This document shows, piece after piece, positions 1-6,806 of a stretch of DNA of 64,000 bases. Below the pieces are notes generated by a model. The model had not been told where the DNA came from and ran no database searches. It saw only the letters and a program-made list of their open reading frames with translations. The position numbers and the translations under genes were made by a program. The DNA is taken from the NCBI GenBank assembly GCA_005503165.1, contig SCNT01000008.1:62001-126000 (forward strand), read 5' to 3'. The first letter of the stretch is position 1. Every line of letters begins with the position of its first letter. The stretch comes from Sphingomonadaceae bacterium 3R27E2-A (GTDB lineage: Bacteria; Pseudomonadota; Alphaproteobacteria; Sphingomonadales; Sphingomonadaceae).

Positions 1-430
1 AGGGTCTTGGACCGATTGCAGCCTATCTGGATGGCCCGCGGATCATCGAAATCGCGAAGGCCGCTGGCGTAGATGCAATCCATCCTGGTTATGGATTTCT
101 GTCCGAGAACCCTGATTTCGCAAAAGCCTGTGCCGACGCAGGTATTACCTTCATTGGTCCGAGCCCTGCGACAATGCACAGCCTGGGCGATAAGGTATCA
201 GCGCGTAACATAGCGGTTAGCGTCAGTGTGCCGGTTATCCCGGCGAGTGAACCGCTGCCCGACGATGAAACTGCGATCAAAATGATCGCGGCAGATATCG
301 GTTATCCTTTGATGCTCAAGGCGAGTTGGGGCGGCGGTGGACGCGGCATGCGCCCGATCGAGGATGAGAGTGGTCTCATTGAGGCCGTGCGCTCGGGCAA
401 GCGCGAAGCGAAGGCTGCCTTCGGCCGGGA
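1..430 (+). pseudogene. Biotin carboxylase domain fragment (pyruvate carboxylase type)
   Basis: An open frame already running at the left edge (codons in phase with base 3) encodes an internal piece of a biotin carboxylase. Visible family motifs are HPGYGFLSEN, FIGPSP, GDK and the ATP-grasp glycine loop GGGGRGMR. The GGGGRGMR form is typical of pyruvate carboxylase, though an acyl-CoA carboxylase cannot be excluded. Such enzymes carboxylate biotin with ATP and bicarbonate. The frame is cut at 430/431 by the 185-bp repeat element and ends in foreign sequence at 473, so the gene has lost its C-terminal half and all downstream domains. It cannot encode a working carboxylase here. The 5' part lies outside the window. 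Confidence 0.8.
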
Positions 431-615
431 TGTGAAGCAGCGTTGGAGTGGGACCCGCTCTGACGGGAGGTAATGCATTGATTTCTATCCTTATACTGGC
501 GCATGCCGGGGTCCCGATCGGCGCCGATCGGGACCCCGGTCAAAACCAACTTTTTACGGCAATTCAAAATGATAGATCGTGAAGTAGGAGGGGCCCGTTC
601 CAGCGCCGATCCACA
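431..615. mobile_element. 185-bp MITE-like element, copy A
   Basis: This 185-bp block recurs base for base at 2719-2903. Its ends are imperfect terminal inverted repeats: the left end begins TGTGAAGCAGCGTTGG and the reverse complement of the right end begins TGTGGATCGGCGCTGG, with 18 of the first 25 bases matching. It carries no plausible gene and has a perfect 34-bp palindrome inside. Terminal TGT...ACA repeats of this sort resemble IS21-type ends, so it may be a non-autonomous derivative (inference). Copy A separates the carboxylase fragment from the IS5 remnant. No target duplication is visible at its borders, which suggests that deletion or recombination followed insertion. Confidence 0.7.
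506..539. repeat. Perfect 34-bp palindrome inside MITE copy A
   Basis: The sequence CCGGGGTCCCGATCGGC is followed directly by its exact reverse complement, with no spacer. It could form a very stable cruciform or RNA hairpin, or it could be the abutted joint of two short insertion-element ends. The same palindrome lies at 2794-2827 in copy B. Confidence 0.9.
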
Positions 616-1065
616 CCCTTGTCCGCGAGCAGCGCCGTGGGTGTGGCGACGGGGATCGCCATCAGCGGTTCGGCAGCGGTGTAGTCGGAAGCCTCGCCGC
701 CGGTCAGGATGAAGCCGACAGGCAGTCCCTGATTGTCGCAACGGGCGTGGATCTTGCTCGTAAAGCCGCCGCGTGATCGACCAAGAGCGTTCGCACAAGC
801 CCCCCTTTTCCGCCCGCTGCCGAGACGTGGCCGCGAACGCTGGTGCTGTCGATCATGTGTTGCCAGTCGTCGGTCAGACCCAGGTCGACCAGTGTTTGCA
901 GCAGGGCATCCCAGACACCTTGTTCGGCCCAGCGACGGAAGCGCACATAGACGGAGTTCCACTTGCCGTATCGCTCATGCATGTCGCGCCAGGGACAGCC
1001 GACCCGCAGCACGTGAAGCATTCCATTGAGGAAAAGCCGGTTATCGCCCGCCGGCCGCGCCCAAC
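616..1065 (-). pseudogene. IS5-family transposase remnant
   Basis: Read on the minus strand, this encodes the middle of an IS5-family DDE transposase. Recognisable stretches are NRLFLNGMLHVLRVGCPW, MHERYGKWNSVYVRFRRW and the first catalytic Asp in DDWQHMIDSTSVRGH. The frame shifts after the AAGGKGG stretch: one frame continues as LVRTLLVDHAAALRA, while the rest (LPVGFILTGGEASDYTAAEPL, then LADKGVD) lies in another frame. The extreme N-terminus is cut by the IS3 element at 1066, and the C-terminal third, with the later catalytic residues, is cut by MITE copy A at 615. It is a dead fragment. Confidence 0.8.
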
Positions 1066-2336
1066 TGATCTGCCCCCTTCTGAGTGGTCCAAAATTGATG
1101 ATATTTTGGATTACGAAGGAGACAAGGTATGCCGAGCAAAAAGCATCGCCCGGAAGAGATTATCGGCAAGCTGCGTGAAGCGGAGGTTGTGCTGGCGCAG
1201 GGCGCGACGACCGCGGAGGCGTGTCGGCGGATCGCGGTCAGCGAGCAAACCTATTATCGGTGGCGTAAGGAATATGGCGGCCTGAAGACCGATCAGGCAC
1301 GTCGGATGAAGGATCTGGAGAAGGAGAATGTGCGGCTTCGCCGTGCGATCTCGGACCTGACGCTAGACAAGCTGATATTGCAGGAGGCCGCCCGGGGAAA
1401 CTTCTGAGCCCCGCGCGCCGAAGGCGCTGTATCGATCACATCAGAATGATGATGCCGGTGTCCGAGCGACGGGTCTGCCGCGTGCTCGGGCAACATCGAT
1501 CGACACAGCGCAAGGTGCCTCGCGGGGCCGATGACGAAGCAGCTCTCACCGCGGATATCATTGCGCTGGCGCGGCAATATGGTCGTTATGGCTATCGCCG
1601 AGTGACGGCGTTGCTGCGCAATGCAGGGTGGCATGTGAACCGCAAACGGGTCGAGCGCATCTGGCGACGCGAGGGGCTCAAGGTGCCGCAAAGGCAGCCG
1701 AAGCGCGGGCGGCTCTGGTTGAACGACGGATCGTGCATCCGGCTTCGGCCGGAATATCCCGGGCACGTCTGGTCCTATGACTTCGTCGAGGGTCGCACCC
1801 ACGATGGTCGCAAATACCGCATCCTGTCGATCATCGACGAGGCGAGCCGGGAGTGCATGGCGTTGCCCGTGGCGCGTAAGCTGAAGAGCGACGATGTGCT
1901 GGCGGCGCTGGCCGAACTGTTCGTCACGCGCGGTCCGCCCGCGCATATCCGGTCCGACAATGGCCCGGAATTTATCGCGACGGCGGTGCAGGAATGGCTG
2001 GCGAAGGTCGGCGTGAAGACGCTCTACATCGCCCCCGGATCGCCATGGGAGAATGGATACTGCGAGAGCTTCAACGGGTCGCTGCGCGATGAATTGCTCA
2101 ATGGCGAGATCTTCTACTCGCTCGCCGAGGCCCGGATCCTGATCGAGGCTTGGCGGCGACATTACAACACAGTCCGGCCGCACAGAGCTCGCTCGGGTAT
2201 CGGCCACCGGCGCCAGAGGCCGTTCCATCGCCAGTGTCGCCCTCCGGTTCCGCTTCGCTCCACCTACGGCCAACACTGGCGATGGAGGCGTCAATGCACT
2301 AACAGTCCACGCGGACCACTCGGTGGGGGCCGGTCA
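1066..2336 (+). mobile_element. IS3-family insertion sequence (IS407-like group), element 1
   Basis: A 1271-bp element with imperfect terminal inverted repeats. The left end reads TGATCTGCCCCCTTCTGAGT and the reverse complement of the right end reads TGACCGGCCCCCACCGAGT. It holds the usual orfA and orfB in overlapping phases. No matching 3-4 bp duplication flanks it (CAAC on the left, GCGC on the right). It separates an IS5 remnant from an MscS fragment, so the flanks were probably rearranged after insertion. It is a relative, not a copy, of the IS3 element spanning 18874-35103: the orfB segments around the NDGSC and HVWSYDFV motifs are similar but not identical. Confidence 0.8.
1129..1407 (+). 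CDS. IS3 transposase OrfA
   Basis: A 92-residue protein with a helix-turn-helix near the N-terminus ([19 protein letters not shown], then [20 protein letters not shown]) followed by a leucine-rich coiled segment ([20 protein letters not shown]). This is the classic OrfA of the IS407 group, which binds the element ends. AAGGAG lies a few bases before the ATG. OrfB follows in the -1 frame, as expected if the OrfAB transposase is made by programmed frameshifting near the end of this frame. Confidence 0.85.
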   Translation: MPSKKHRPEEIIGKLREAEVVLAQGATTAEACRRIAVSEQTYYRWRKEYGGLKTDQARRMKDLEKENVRLRRAISDLTLDKLILQEAARGNF

Positions 2337-2348
2337 GCGCGATCCTGA
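1446..2348 (+). pseudogene. IS3 transposase OrfB, C-terminus frameshifted
   Basis: This encodes the integrase-core transposase: an HTH_21-like segment ([18 protein letters not shown]) and an rve DDE domain with [26 protein letters not shown] and [15 protein letters not shown]. The catalytic D, D and E are all present. Near 2183 the usual family motif [13 protein letters not shown] is broken: an extra AG shifts the reading frame, so the protein ends in unrelated residues and runs past the right inverted repeat. Catalysis may survive because the shift lies after the last catalytic Glu, but I call it damaged. Confidence 0.7.
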
Positions 2349-2718
2349 GCCATCTGCGAGGCAACGCTGTGCACAATGCCCAACGCCTCGTCTGTCTTTT
2401 CGCGATAGGCGATACCGACATCGATCACCGACCTGGAATATTCCATGGTTATGTTCACGACATTGGTAATGTTCCCACATGGCACGAATATCACGTTGCC
2501 ATTGTAATCGCGCAGGCGAACGCTTCGCAGCGTGATTTCTTCTACCACTCCAATATGGCCACCGATCTCGACTATGTCATCGACGCGCAGCTGCCCTTCA
2601 AGCAGAATGATAAATCCGGAAAAATAGACTTTCACCAGGCTCTGCGCGGCAAAACCTGCTGCAATTCCGGCCACTCTCGCAGCAGTCAGCAAAGGCGCTA
2701 TGGATATGCCCATGATCG
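2337..2718 (-). pseudogene. MscS-type mechanosensitive channel fragment
   Basis: The minus-strand frame encodes the pore-lining helix and beta domain of a small-conductance mechanosensitive channel: AGIAAGFAAQSLVKVYFSG, the LLEGQLRVDDIVEIGGHIGVVEEI stretch, and the NGNVIFVPCGNI loop typical of the family. The protein is cut at its N-terminal side by MITE copy B at 2719 and at its C-terminal side by IS3 element 1 at 2336. Only about 125 codons remain, so it cannot form a channel. It has no functional link with the neighbouring box genes. Confidence 0.85.
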
Positions 2719-2903
2719 TGTGAAGCAGCGTTGGAGTGGGACCCGCTCTGACGGGAGGTAATGCATTGATTTCTATCCTTATACTGGCGCATGCCGGGGT
2801 CCCGATCGGCGCCGATCGGGACCCCGGTCAAAACCAACTTTTTACGGCAATTCAAAATGATAGATCGTGAAGTAGGAGGGGCCCGTTCCAGCGCCGATCC
2901 ACA
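2719..2903. mobile_element. 185-bp MITE-like element, copy B
   Basis: Identical over its full length to 431-615, in the same orientation, 2288 bp away, with the same terminal inverted repeats and central palindrome (2794-2827). It lies between the MscS fragment and the aldo/keto reductase fragment, and no target duplication is seen. Perfect identity between the copies points to recent spread or gene conversion. Together the copies could act as recombination sites that delete or duplicate the 2.3 kb between them. Confidence 0.7.
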
Positions 2904-3116
2904 GGCAAAAGCTCCGACGATCTCCTCGCTCGCGCCATCGCCATAATTGGGTGCCGTGTCGATCGTTGTACCACCTGCTTTGACAAAGCACTCCAGGATG
3001 GCCCGCGCGGCATCTTCCGGACAACCCCAGGCGCGCTTGTCCCCGAAAGGCATCGTGCCCAACGCGATTTCGGAGCTGCGCAAGCCGCTTGTGCCGACCA
3101 GTTTATGTTTCAGCAT
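2904..3116 (-). pseudogene. Aldo/keto reductase, N-terminal fragment
   Basis: The start region of an aldo/keto reductase, from the ATG at 3116 (an upstream ATG at 3155 is possible). The first 71 residues include LVGTSGLRSSEIALGTMPFGDKR and TTIDTAPNYGDGASEEIVG, holding the Asp and Tyr of the family active site. It resembles the complete enzyme at 56859-57875, so it is probably the remnant of the matching gene of a second box cluster. MITE copy B truncates it. It is divergent from the boxB-like gene at 3258 and shares its promoter region. Confidence 0.85.
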
Positions 3117-3166
3117 AGTCGTGGCCCCTGCCTTGCTCATGGCGTAACTGGTCAATCCGGCACACT

Positions 3167-3180
3167 TTGATCCAGCTCAA
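3167..3180. promoter_or_regulatory. FNR/FixK-like dyad upstream of boxB3
   Basis: TTGATCCAGCTCAA differs from the FNR consensus TTGAT-N4-ATCAA at one base. It lies about 28 bases before a possible -10 element (GATAGT, 3201-3206), close to the spacing of a class II activator site. Related dyads precede both boxC genes. Regulator identity is inferred only. Confidence 0.45.
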
Positions 3181-3195
3181 ATCATGTGCTCGTAA

Positions 3196-3209
3196 TGCAT
3201 GATAGTGCA
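3196..3209. promoter_or_regulatory. Candidate BoxR operator (TGCA-N6-TGCA) upstream of boxB3
   Basis: TGCATGATAGTGCA is a near-palindrome matching the motif found at 5838, 6762, 35213 and 51626. It overlaps the possible -10 element of the boxB3 promoter, where a bound repressor would block transcription. BzdR, a relative of BoxR, is reported to use TGCA half-sites. The assignment to BoxR is inference. Confidence 0.5.
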
Positions 3210-3257
3210 TGTCACTCATGGTGCATAGAGCATCAATGTCATGATGGGAGATTGACT

Positions 3258-4751
3258 GTGGCGGATCCGGAAACACTGATTGAAGACAATGCGGTCGTCA
3301 TCGGTGATGGCTTTATCGAGGTCAGTTATGATGACCTCATACCCAACAATGTCGATCTGTCCTCAGACCGACAGTTGCTGCGCGCGCTGGAGAAGTGGCA
3401 ACCCGAATATATTGACTGGTGGAAGGAAATGGGACCTGACGGGTTTCAGACCTCTGATGTCTACCTGCGCACAGCCGTCGGTGTTGACCCTGCGGGCTGG
3501 GCCAAATTTGGCCACGTCAAGATGCCCGACTATCGCTGGGGCATTCTGCTGGCTCCGGAAGTCGAAGGACGCACTATTCCGTTCGGCAAGCACAAAGGTC
3601 AGCCGGTGTGGAAGGAAGTACCAGCGGAATATCGCTCACTCCTGCGCCGCCTTATCGTCGTTCAGGGCGATACGGAGCCGGCGTCAGTCGAACAGCAGCG
3701 GTATCTCGGCAAGACCGCGCCGTCGCTTTACGACATGCGCAACCTGTTTCAGGTCAATGTCGAGGAAGGCAGACATCTGTGGGCGATGGTCTATCTGCTG
3801 GTGAAGCATTTCGGGCGCGACGGGCGCGAGGAAGCACAGGCGTTGCTAGAGCGGCGCAGCGGACATGAGGACAACCCGCGCATCCTTGGCGCATTCAACG
3901 AGGCGACGCCGGACTGGTTGTCATTCTTCATGTTCACATATTTCACAGATCGTGATGGCAAGATGCAACTCGCTTCGCTGGCTGAAAGTGGTTTTGATCC
4001 GCTTTCGCGCAGCTGCCGGTTCATGCTGACCGAGGAAGCACACCATATGTTCGTGGGCGAAACCGGCATCGGGCGCACGATTGAGGCGACATGTGCTGCG
4101 ATGAAGCAGGCCGGCATCACCGATCCTTACGATGCGACGCGCATTCGCGCGCTGGGTGTGATCGATCTGCCGCTGATCCAGCGCAAGGCAAACTTTCACA
4201 TGTCGGTGACGCGCGATCTCTTCGGTAGCGAAATATCGGGAAACGCAGCGGCGGCTTTCTCGGCCGGGCTCAAGGGGCGCTTTGGGGAAGCGCGGCTTGA
4301 AGGCGACGACCATCAGCTTGAGAATGATACTTACGCTGTTACCCGCGTAACAGACGGGAAATTGGTCGATGAGGCCACTCCGGCGCTTCGCGCGATAAAT
4401 GCCCGGTTGCTCGATGACTATATCACCGATTGTCAGACGGGGATCGAGCGCTGGAATCGCGCGATTGCTAAAGCGGGGTTGGATTTCAGGCTGACCCAGC
4501 CACACAAGGGCTTCAACCGTCGCATCGGTGAATTTGCTGGCCAGTTCATCACGCCGGAAGGTGACCTGGTGGGTGAGGATGTCTGGAGCGCACGCAAGGA
4601 TCAGTTTCTGCCAACGGCAGCGGACATGGCGTTTATCGATTCCCTGATGCAGCCGTGCCATGCACCTGGTGAATATGCCTCCTGGATTGCCCCGCCACGC
4701 AGTGGCATCAACCACCAGCCTGTCGACTACGAATATGTACGGATAGACTGA
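3258..4751 (+). CDS. Divergent BoxB-like benzoyl-CoA epoxidase (third copy)
   Basis: A 497-residue diiron oxygenase of the BoxB family, which inserts oxygen into an aromatic acyl-CoA ring to form an epoxide. The GTG start at 3258 follows GGGAG at 7 bases and fits better than the upstream ATG at 3186. The residues expected to bind iron are present: E140, E170 and H173 (NVEEGRH), D231 (YFTDRDGK), E260 and H263 (TEEAHHMF). It departs from the two standard BoxB proteins of the window in the later region: QRKANFHMSVTRDLFGSE replaces QRYINFWYSSALDLFGSE, and the C-terminal third is rewritten. It also has an N-terminal extension. No boxC lies beside it. It may act on a substituted benzoyl-CoA, but the substrate is unknown. 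Confidence 0.8.
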   Translation: MADPETLIEDNAVVIGDGFIEVSYDDLIPNNVDLSSDRQLLRALEKWQPEYIDWWKEMGPDGFQTSDVYLRTAVGVDPAGWAKFGHVKMPDYRWGILLAPEVEGRTIPFGKHKGQPVWKEVPAEYRSLLRRLIVVQGDTEPASVEQQRYLGKTAPSLYDMRNLFQVNVEEGRHLWAMVYLLVKHFGRDGREEAQALLERRSGHEDNPRILGAFNEATPDWLSFFMFTYFTDRDGKMQLASLAESGFDPLSRSCRFMLTEEAHHMFVGETGIGRTIEATCAAMKQAGITDPYDATRIRALGVIDLPLIQRKANFHMSVTRDLFGSEISGNAAAAFSAGLKGRFGEARLEGDDHQLENDTYAVTRVTDGKLVDEATPALRAINARLLDDYITDCQTGIERWNRAIAKAGLDFRLTQPHKGFNRRIGEFAGQFITPEGDLVGEDVWSARKDQFLPTAADMAFIDSLMQPCHAPGEYASWIAPPRSGINHQPVDYEYVRID

Positions 4752-4773
4752 ATCGGGCGGTTCAAATGACCAA

Positions 4774-4808
4774 ATGGGCCAGAGCATTGCAACAATGCTC
4801 TGGCCCAT
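4774..4808. terminator. Strong hairpin between convergent genes
   Basis: A perfect 16-bp stem (ATGGGCCAGAGCATTG and its complement) with a CAA loop sits between the end of boxB3 and the end of the minus-strand gene at 4841. It probably terminates transcription from both sides. No long T-run follows. Confidence 0.75.
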
Positions 4809-4840
4809 ATTGATTGTGGGGAAATCCGAGCAGGGAACTA

Positions 4841-5320
4841 CTAATTTGCAGCATCTTTCAACTTGAGCGCAACAGCGATCAACCTTTCAGACAGTTCGGT
4901 CGCGCGTTCGGAAAGGGTGGCCAATTCGGCAATATCAAGAATGTCGATCACGCCAGGTTCAGATATGAACCGTGCGCCCGAAAAACTCTTGATGCAAAGC
5001 GCGCCCGACGAGCGGCGTGACAGTACGCCTCTGGCAACGAGGTTGCGCCGCTCCAGAATCGCAGCAATGTCCGCCATGGCAGCGCGCAAGGCTTCAGGAT
5101 CCTTGTGCCAGTTGGTCAGCCGTTCTTCGATAACCTGCCGCTTTTCAGCAAAGGGCATGGCCTTGAGCGTATACGAGAGGAACTTCTGTTTTTCGTGGGC
5201 ACAGAACCAACGCGCCATGAATTGGCTGACTCGATAGTCCAGCAAAGAACAGCGGGCGATGAACCCGCCGATGGCGGCGTGGGCAGCGCTCATCTCTACA
5301 TCGGCTTCATGAATCTTCAT
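4841..5320 (-). CDS. Uncharacterised protein paired with flavodoxin
   Basis: A 159-residue soluble protein I do not recognise. The ATG at 5320 follows AGGAGG and lies 2 bases after the flavodoxin stop codon, so the two genes are almost certainly co-transcribed. The sequence begins MKIHEADVEMSAAHAAIGGF, is rich in Ala, Arg and Glu, looks largely helical and ends in a coiled-coil-like segment (LATLSERATELSERLIAVAL). There is no signal peptide or membrane segment and no obvious cofactor motif. Its place between a BoxB homologue and boxR suggests a role with the flavodoxin or the oxygenase, but this is inference. Confidence 0.75.
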   Translation of the reverse strand: MKIHEADVEMSAAHAAIGGFIARCSLLDYRVSQFMARWFCAHEKQKFLSYTLKAMPFAEKRQVIEERLTNWHKDPEALRAAMADIAAILERRNLVARGVLSRRSSGALCIKSFSGARFISEPGVIDILDIAELATLSERATELSERLIAVALKLKDAAN

Positions 5321-5322
5321 GT

Positions 5323-5793
5323 CTATCCTCCTCGGGCGATCTGGCCTACCCATCCGGCAGCCCATTCGCCCGCAACATCCTCGGCAAGCGTCCCGCTCGA
5401 TGCATCTTGGCGTTCGATATCAACGATCCGCGTTGCACCGCAGCTTGTCAAAACCGCGTCCCAGCGGTCACCTGCGGCACAGAATGTATCGGCATAGGTG
5501 CGGTCCCCGAGCGCGAATATGGCGTAAGTCTTCCCGGAAAGGTCCACGCCGGCTTCAACGGCTGCGAACAACGCCTGCCCGTTATCCGGAATTTCGCCAT
5601 GTCCATAGGTTGAAGTGACGATCACAATGAGACCGAACTCGTCAAAAGCGTCGGTGCCCAGGCCGTCCATCAACAATCGCTCACAATGAAATCCGGCGCT
5701 TGTGAGAGCGTCTTCGACTTCCTCGCCGCACATTTCGGCAAGGCCGGTCATCGTCGCGACAAATATCCCGACCCGCACATTATCGCTCGACAT
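5323..5793 (-). CDS. Flavodoxin-domain protein
   Basis: A 156-residue single-domain flavodoxin, an FMN electron carrier. The N-terminal strand and phosphate loop read VGIFVATMTGLAEMCGEEV, with the loop TATMTG-like (ATMTGLAE). The following segments VIVTSTYGHGEIPDNGQ and FALGDRTYADTFCAAG form the expected loops around the flavin, as in MioC and sulfite-reductase flavodoxin domains. It is divergent from boxR and forms a two-gene unit with the downstream unknown gene. Because no BoxA is present, it is a candidate electron donor to a BoxB protein, fed by the FAD reductases at 11528 and 40717. That role is inferred. Confidence 0.85.
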   Translation of the reverse strand: MSSDNVRVGIFVATMTGLAEMCGEEVEDALTSAGFHCERLLMDGLGTDAFDEFGLIVIVTSTYGHGEIPDNGQALFAAVEAGVDLSGKTYAIFALGDRTYADTFCAAGDRWDAVLTSCGATRIVDIERQDASSGTLAEDVAGEWAAGWVGQIARGG

Positions 5794-5836
5794 TGGTTTC
5801 CTTATCCGGAATTATGATTCCCATACCTTAGGAAAT

Positions 5837-6733
5837 ATGCAGTATATGGCAGGTGCGCAAGTTAAATCGCCCAAAGCCGGGCCAACAGTCTTCGATGGGA
5901 GCCTTGAAATAGCCGAGCGTATCCGTGCCGCGCGGGCACGGGCTGGGTTGACGCGCAAGCAGTTGTCCTCTGCCTCAGGGGCATCTGAGCGATATCTTGC
6001 ACACCTCGAGGCTGGCACGGGTAACCCGTCAGTTGAGATGCTCATGTCGATTGCCTCCACCCTGGGTGTGGCGATGGCGGAACTTCTGCCAGCAGGCGGA
6101 GAGCGCGATCCCAGCATTACTCAGGCGGCCCGGCTGCTCCGACGGTTGCCGCCCGATCGTGTCCGGGACATTTTGATTCGACTTGAAGAAAAACCCGAGG
6201 CACTTGGCGGGAAGGGACGGCGCATCGCGCTTGTCGGCCTGCGCGGCGCCGGCAAGTCGTCGCTTGGCGTCGAGCTGGCAAAACGCCTGAAAGTGCCGTT
6301 TTTCGAGATTTCGAAAGAAGTAGAAAAGCGTTATGGCGGAGGCATTGGAGTGCTTCTCGAAATCAACGGGCCGGCAGCCCTGCGCCGCTATGAAGCGGAA
6401 GTGTTGGATGAAATTTGTGACCGAAACCTCGATGCCGTGATAGCCGCTCCCGGCGCGGTTGTTTCGGATGGGAAGATATTTGAACACTTGCTGCAAACGA
6501 CCTGGACGGTCTGGTTGCGTGCAAGACCTGAAGATCACATGGCAAGGGTCGTCAAGCAAGGTGATCTGCGCCCCATAGCGGGCAATCGGACAGCCATGGA
6601 CGACCTCAAGAATATTCTTGCCTCGCGTGAGGCGGAGTATGGCCGTTGCGATGCGCAGCTTGATACGTCGGCGCAAGATTTCAACAAGACCCTCGATTTG
6701 CTAGAAGACCTTGCCGACAAAACCACCAAATGA
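5837..6733 (+). CDS. boxR: BoxR-type transcriptional regulator (HTH plus shikimate-kinase-like domain)
   Basis: A 298-residue protein with an XRE-type helix-turn-helix at about residues 25-85 (LTRKQLSSASGASERYLAHLE) and a shikimate-kinase-like domain from about 128, whose Walker A loop is GLRGAGKSS (134-142). This fusion is the hallmark of BoxR/BzdR, which repress benzoate-CoA genes and are released by benzoyl-CoA. The ATG at 5837, after AGGA, gives the usual length; upstream codons would add a poor extension. It lies just before boxC and is divergent from the flavodoxin gene. A TGCA-type site overlaps its start codon, consistent with autoregulation. It is the only complete boxR in the window. 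Confidence 0.9.
   Translation: MQYMAGAQVKSPKAGPTVFDGSLEIAERIRAARARAGLTRKQLSSASGASERYLAHLEAGTGNPSVEMLMSIASTLGVAMAELLPAGGERDPSITQAARLLRRLPPDRVRDILIRLEEKPEALGGKGRRIALVGLRGAGKSSLGVELAKRLKVPFFEISKEVEKRYGGGIGVLLEINGPAALRRYEAEVLDEICDRNLDAVIAAPGAVVSDGKIFEHLLQTTWTVWLRARPEDHMARVVKQGDLRPIAGNRTAMDDLKNILASREAEYGRCDAQLDTSAQDFNKTLDLLEDLADKTTK
5838..5851. promoter_or_regulatory. Candidate BoxR operator at the boxR start / flavodoxin promoter
   Basis: TGCAGTATATGGCA fits the TGCR-N6-KGCW motif with one half-site weakened (GGCA). It overlaps the boxR start codon and lies 45 bases upstream of the flavodoxin start, so it could control both directions. Confidence 0.35.
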
Positions 6734-6747
6734 AATATATTGCTTGT

Positions 6748-6761
6748 TTGACTTTCGTCAA
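6748..6761. promoter_or_regulatory. FNR/FixK-like dyad upstream of boxC1
   Basis: TTGACTTTCGTCAA is a perfect inverted repeat with a 4-base spacer. At the equivalent place before boxC2 the sequence is TTGATCTCGATCAA: both arms changed together and the pairing is kept. A TATATT element at 6736-6741 just upstream is also conserved, so the dyad may be an activator site or an operator over the transcription start. Confidence 0.5.
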
Positions 6762-6775
6762 TGCGCTATTGTGCT
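6762..6775. promoter_or_regulatory. Candidate BoxR operator upstream of boxC1
   Basis: TGCGCTATTGTGCT directly abuts the dyad and has the layout TGC-N8-TGC with a central AT, as at 3196, 35213 and 51626. It lies 31 bases before the boxC1 start codon, inside the probable 5' leader. Confidence 0.45.
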
Positions 6776-6806
6776 CCTCATAGTTCGGAGTTGAGAGAGC
6801 GAATCG

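Noticed and set aside
506..539. The 34-bp palindrome as a transcription terminator
   Set aside because: It is a strong hairpin but has no T-run and lies in a gene-free mobile repeat present twice; treated as part of the element.
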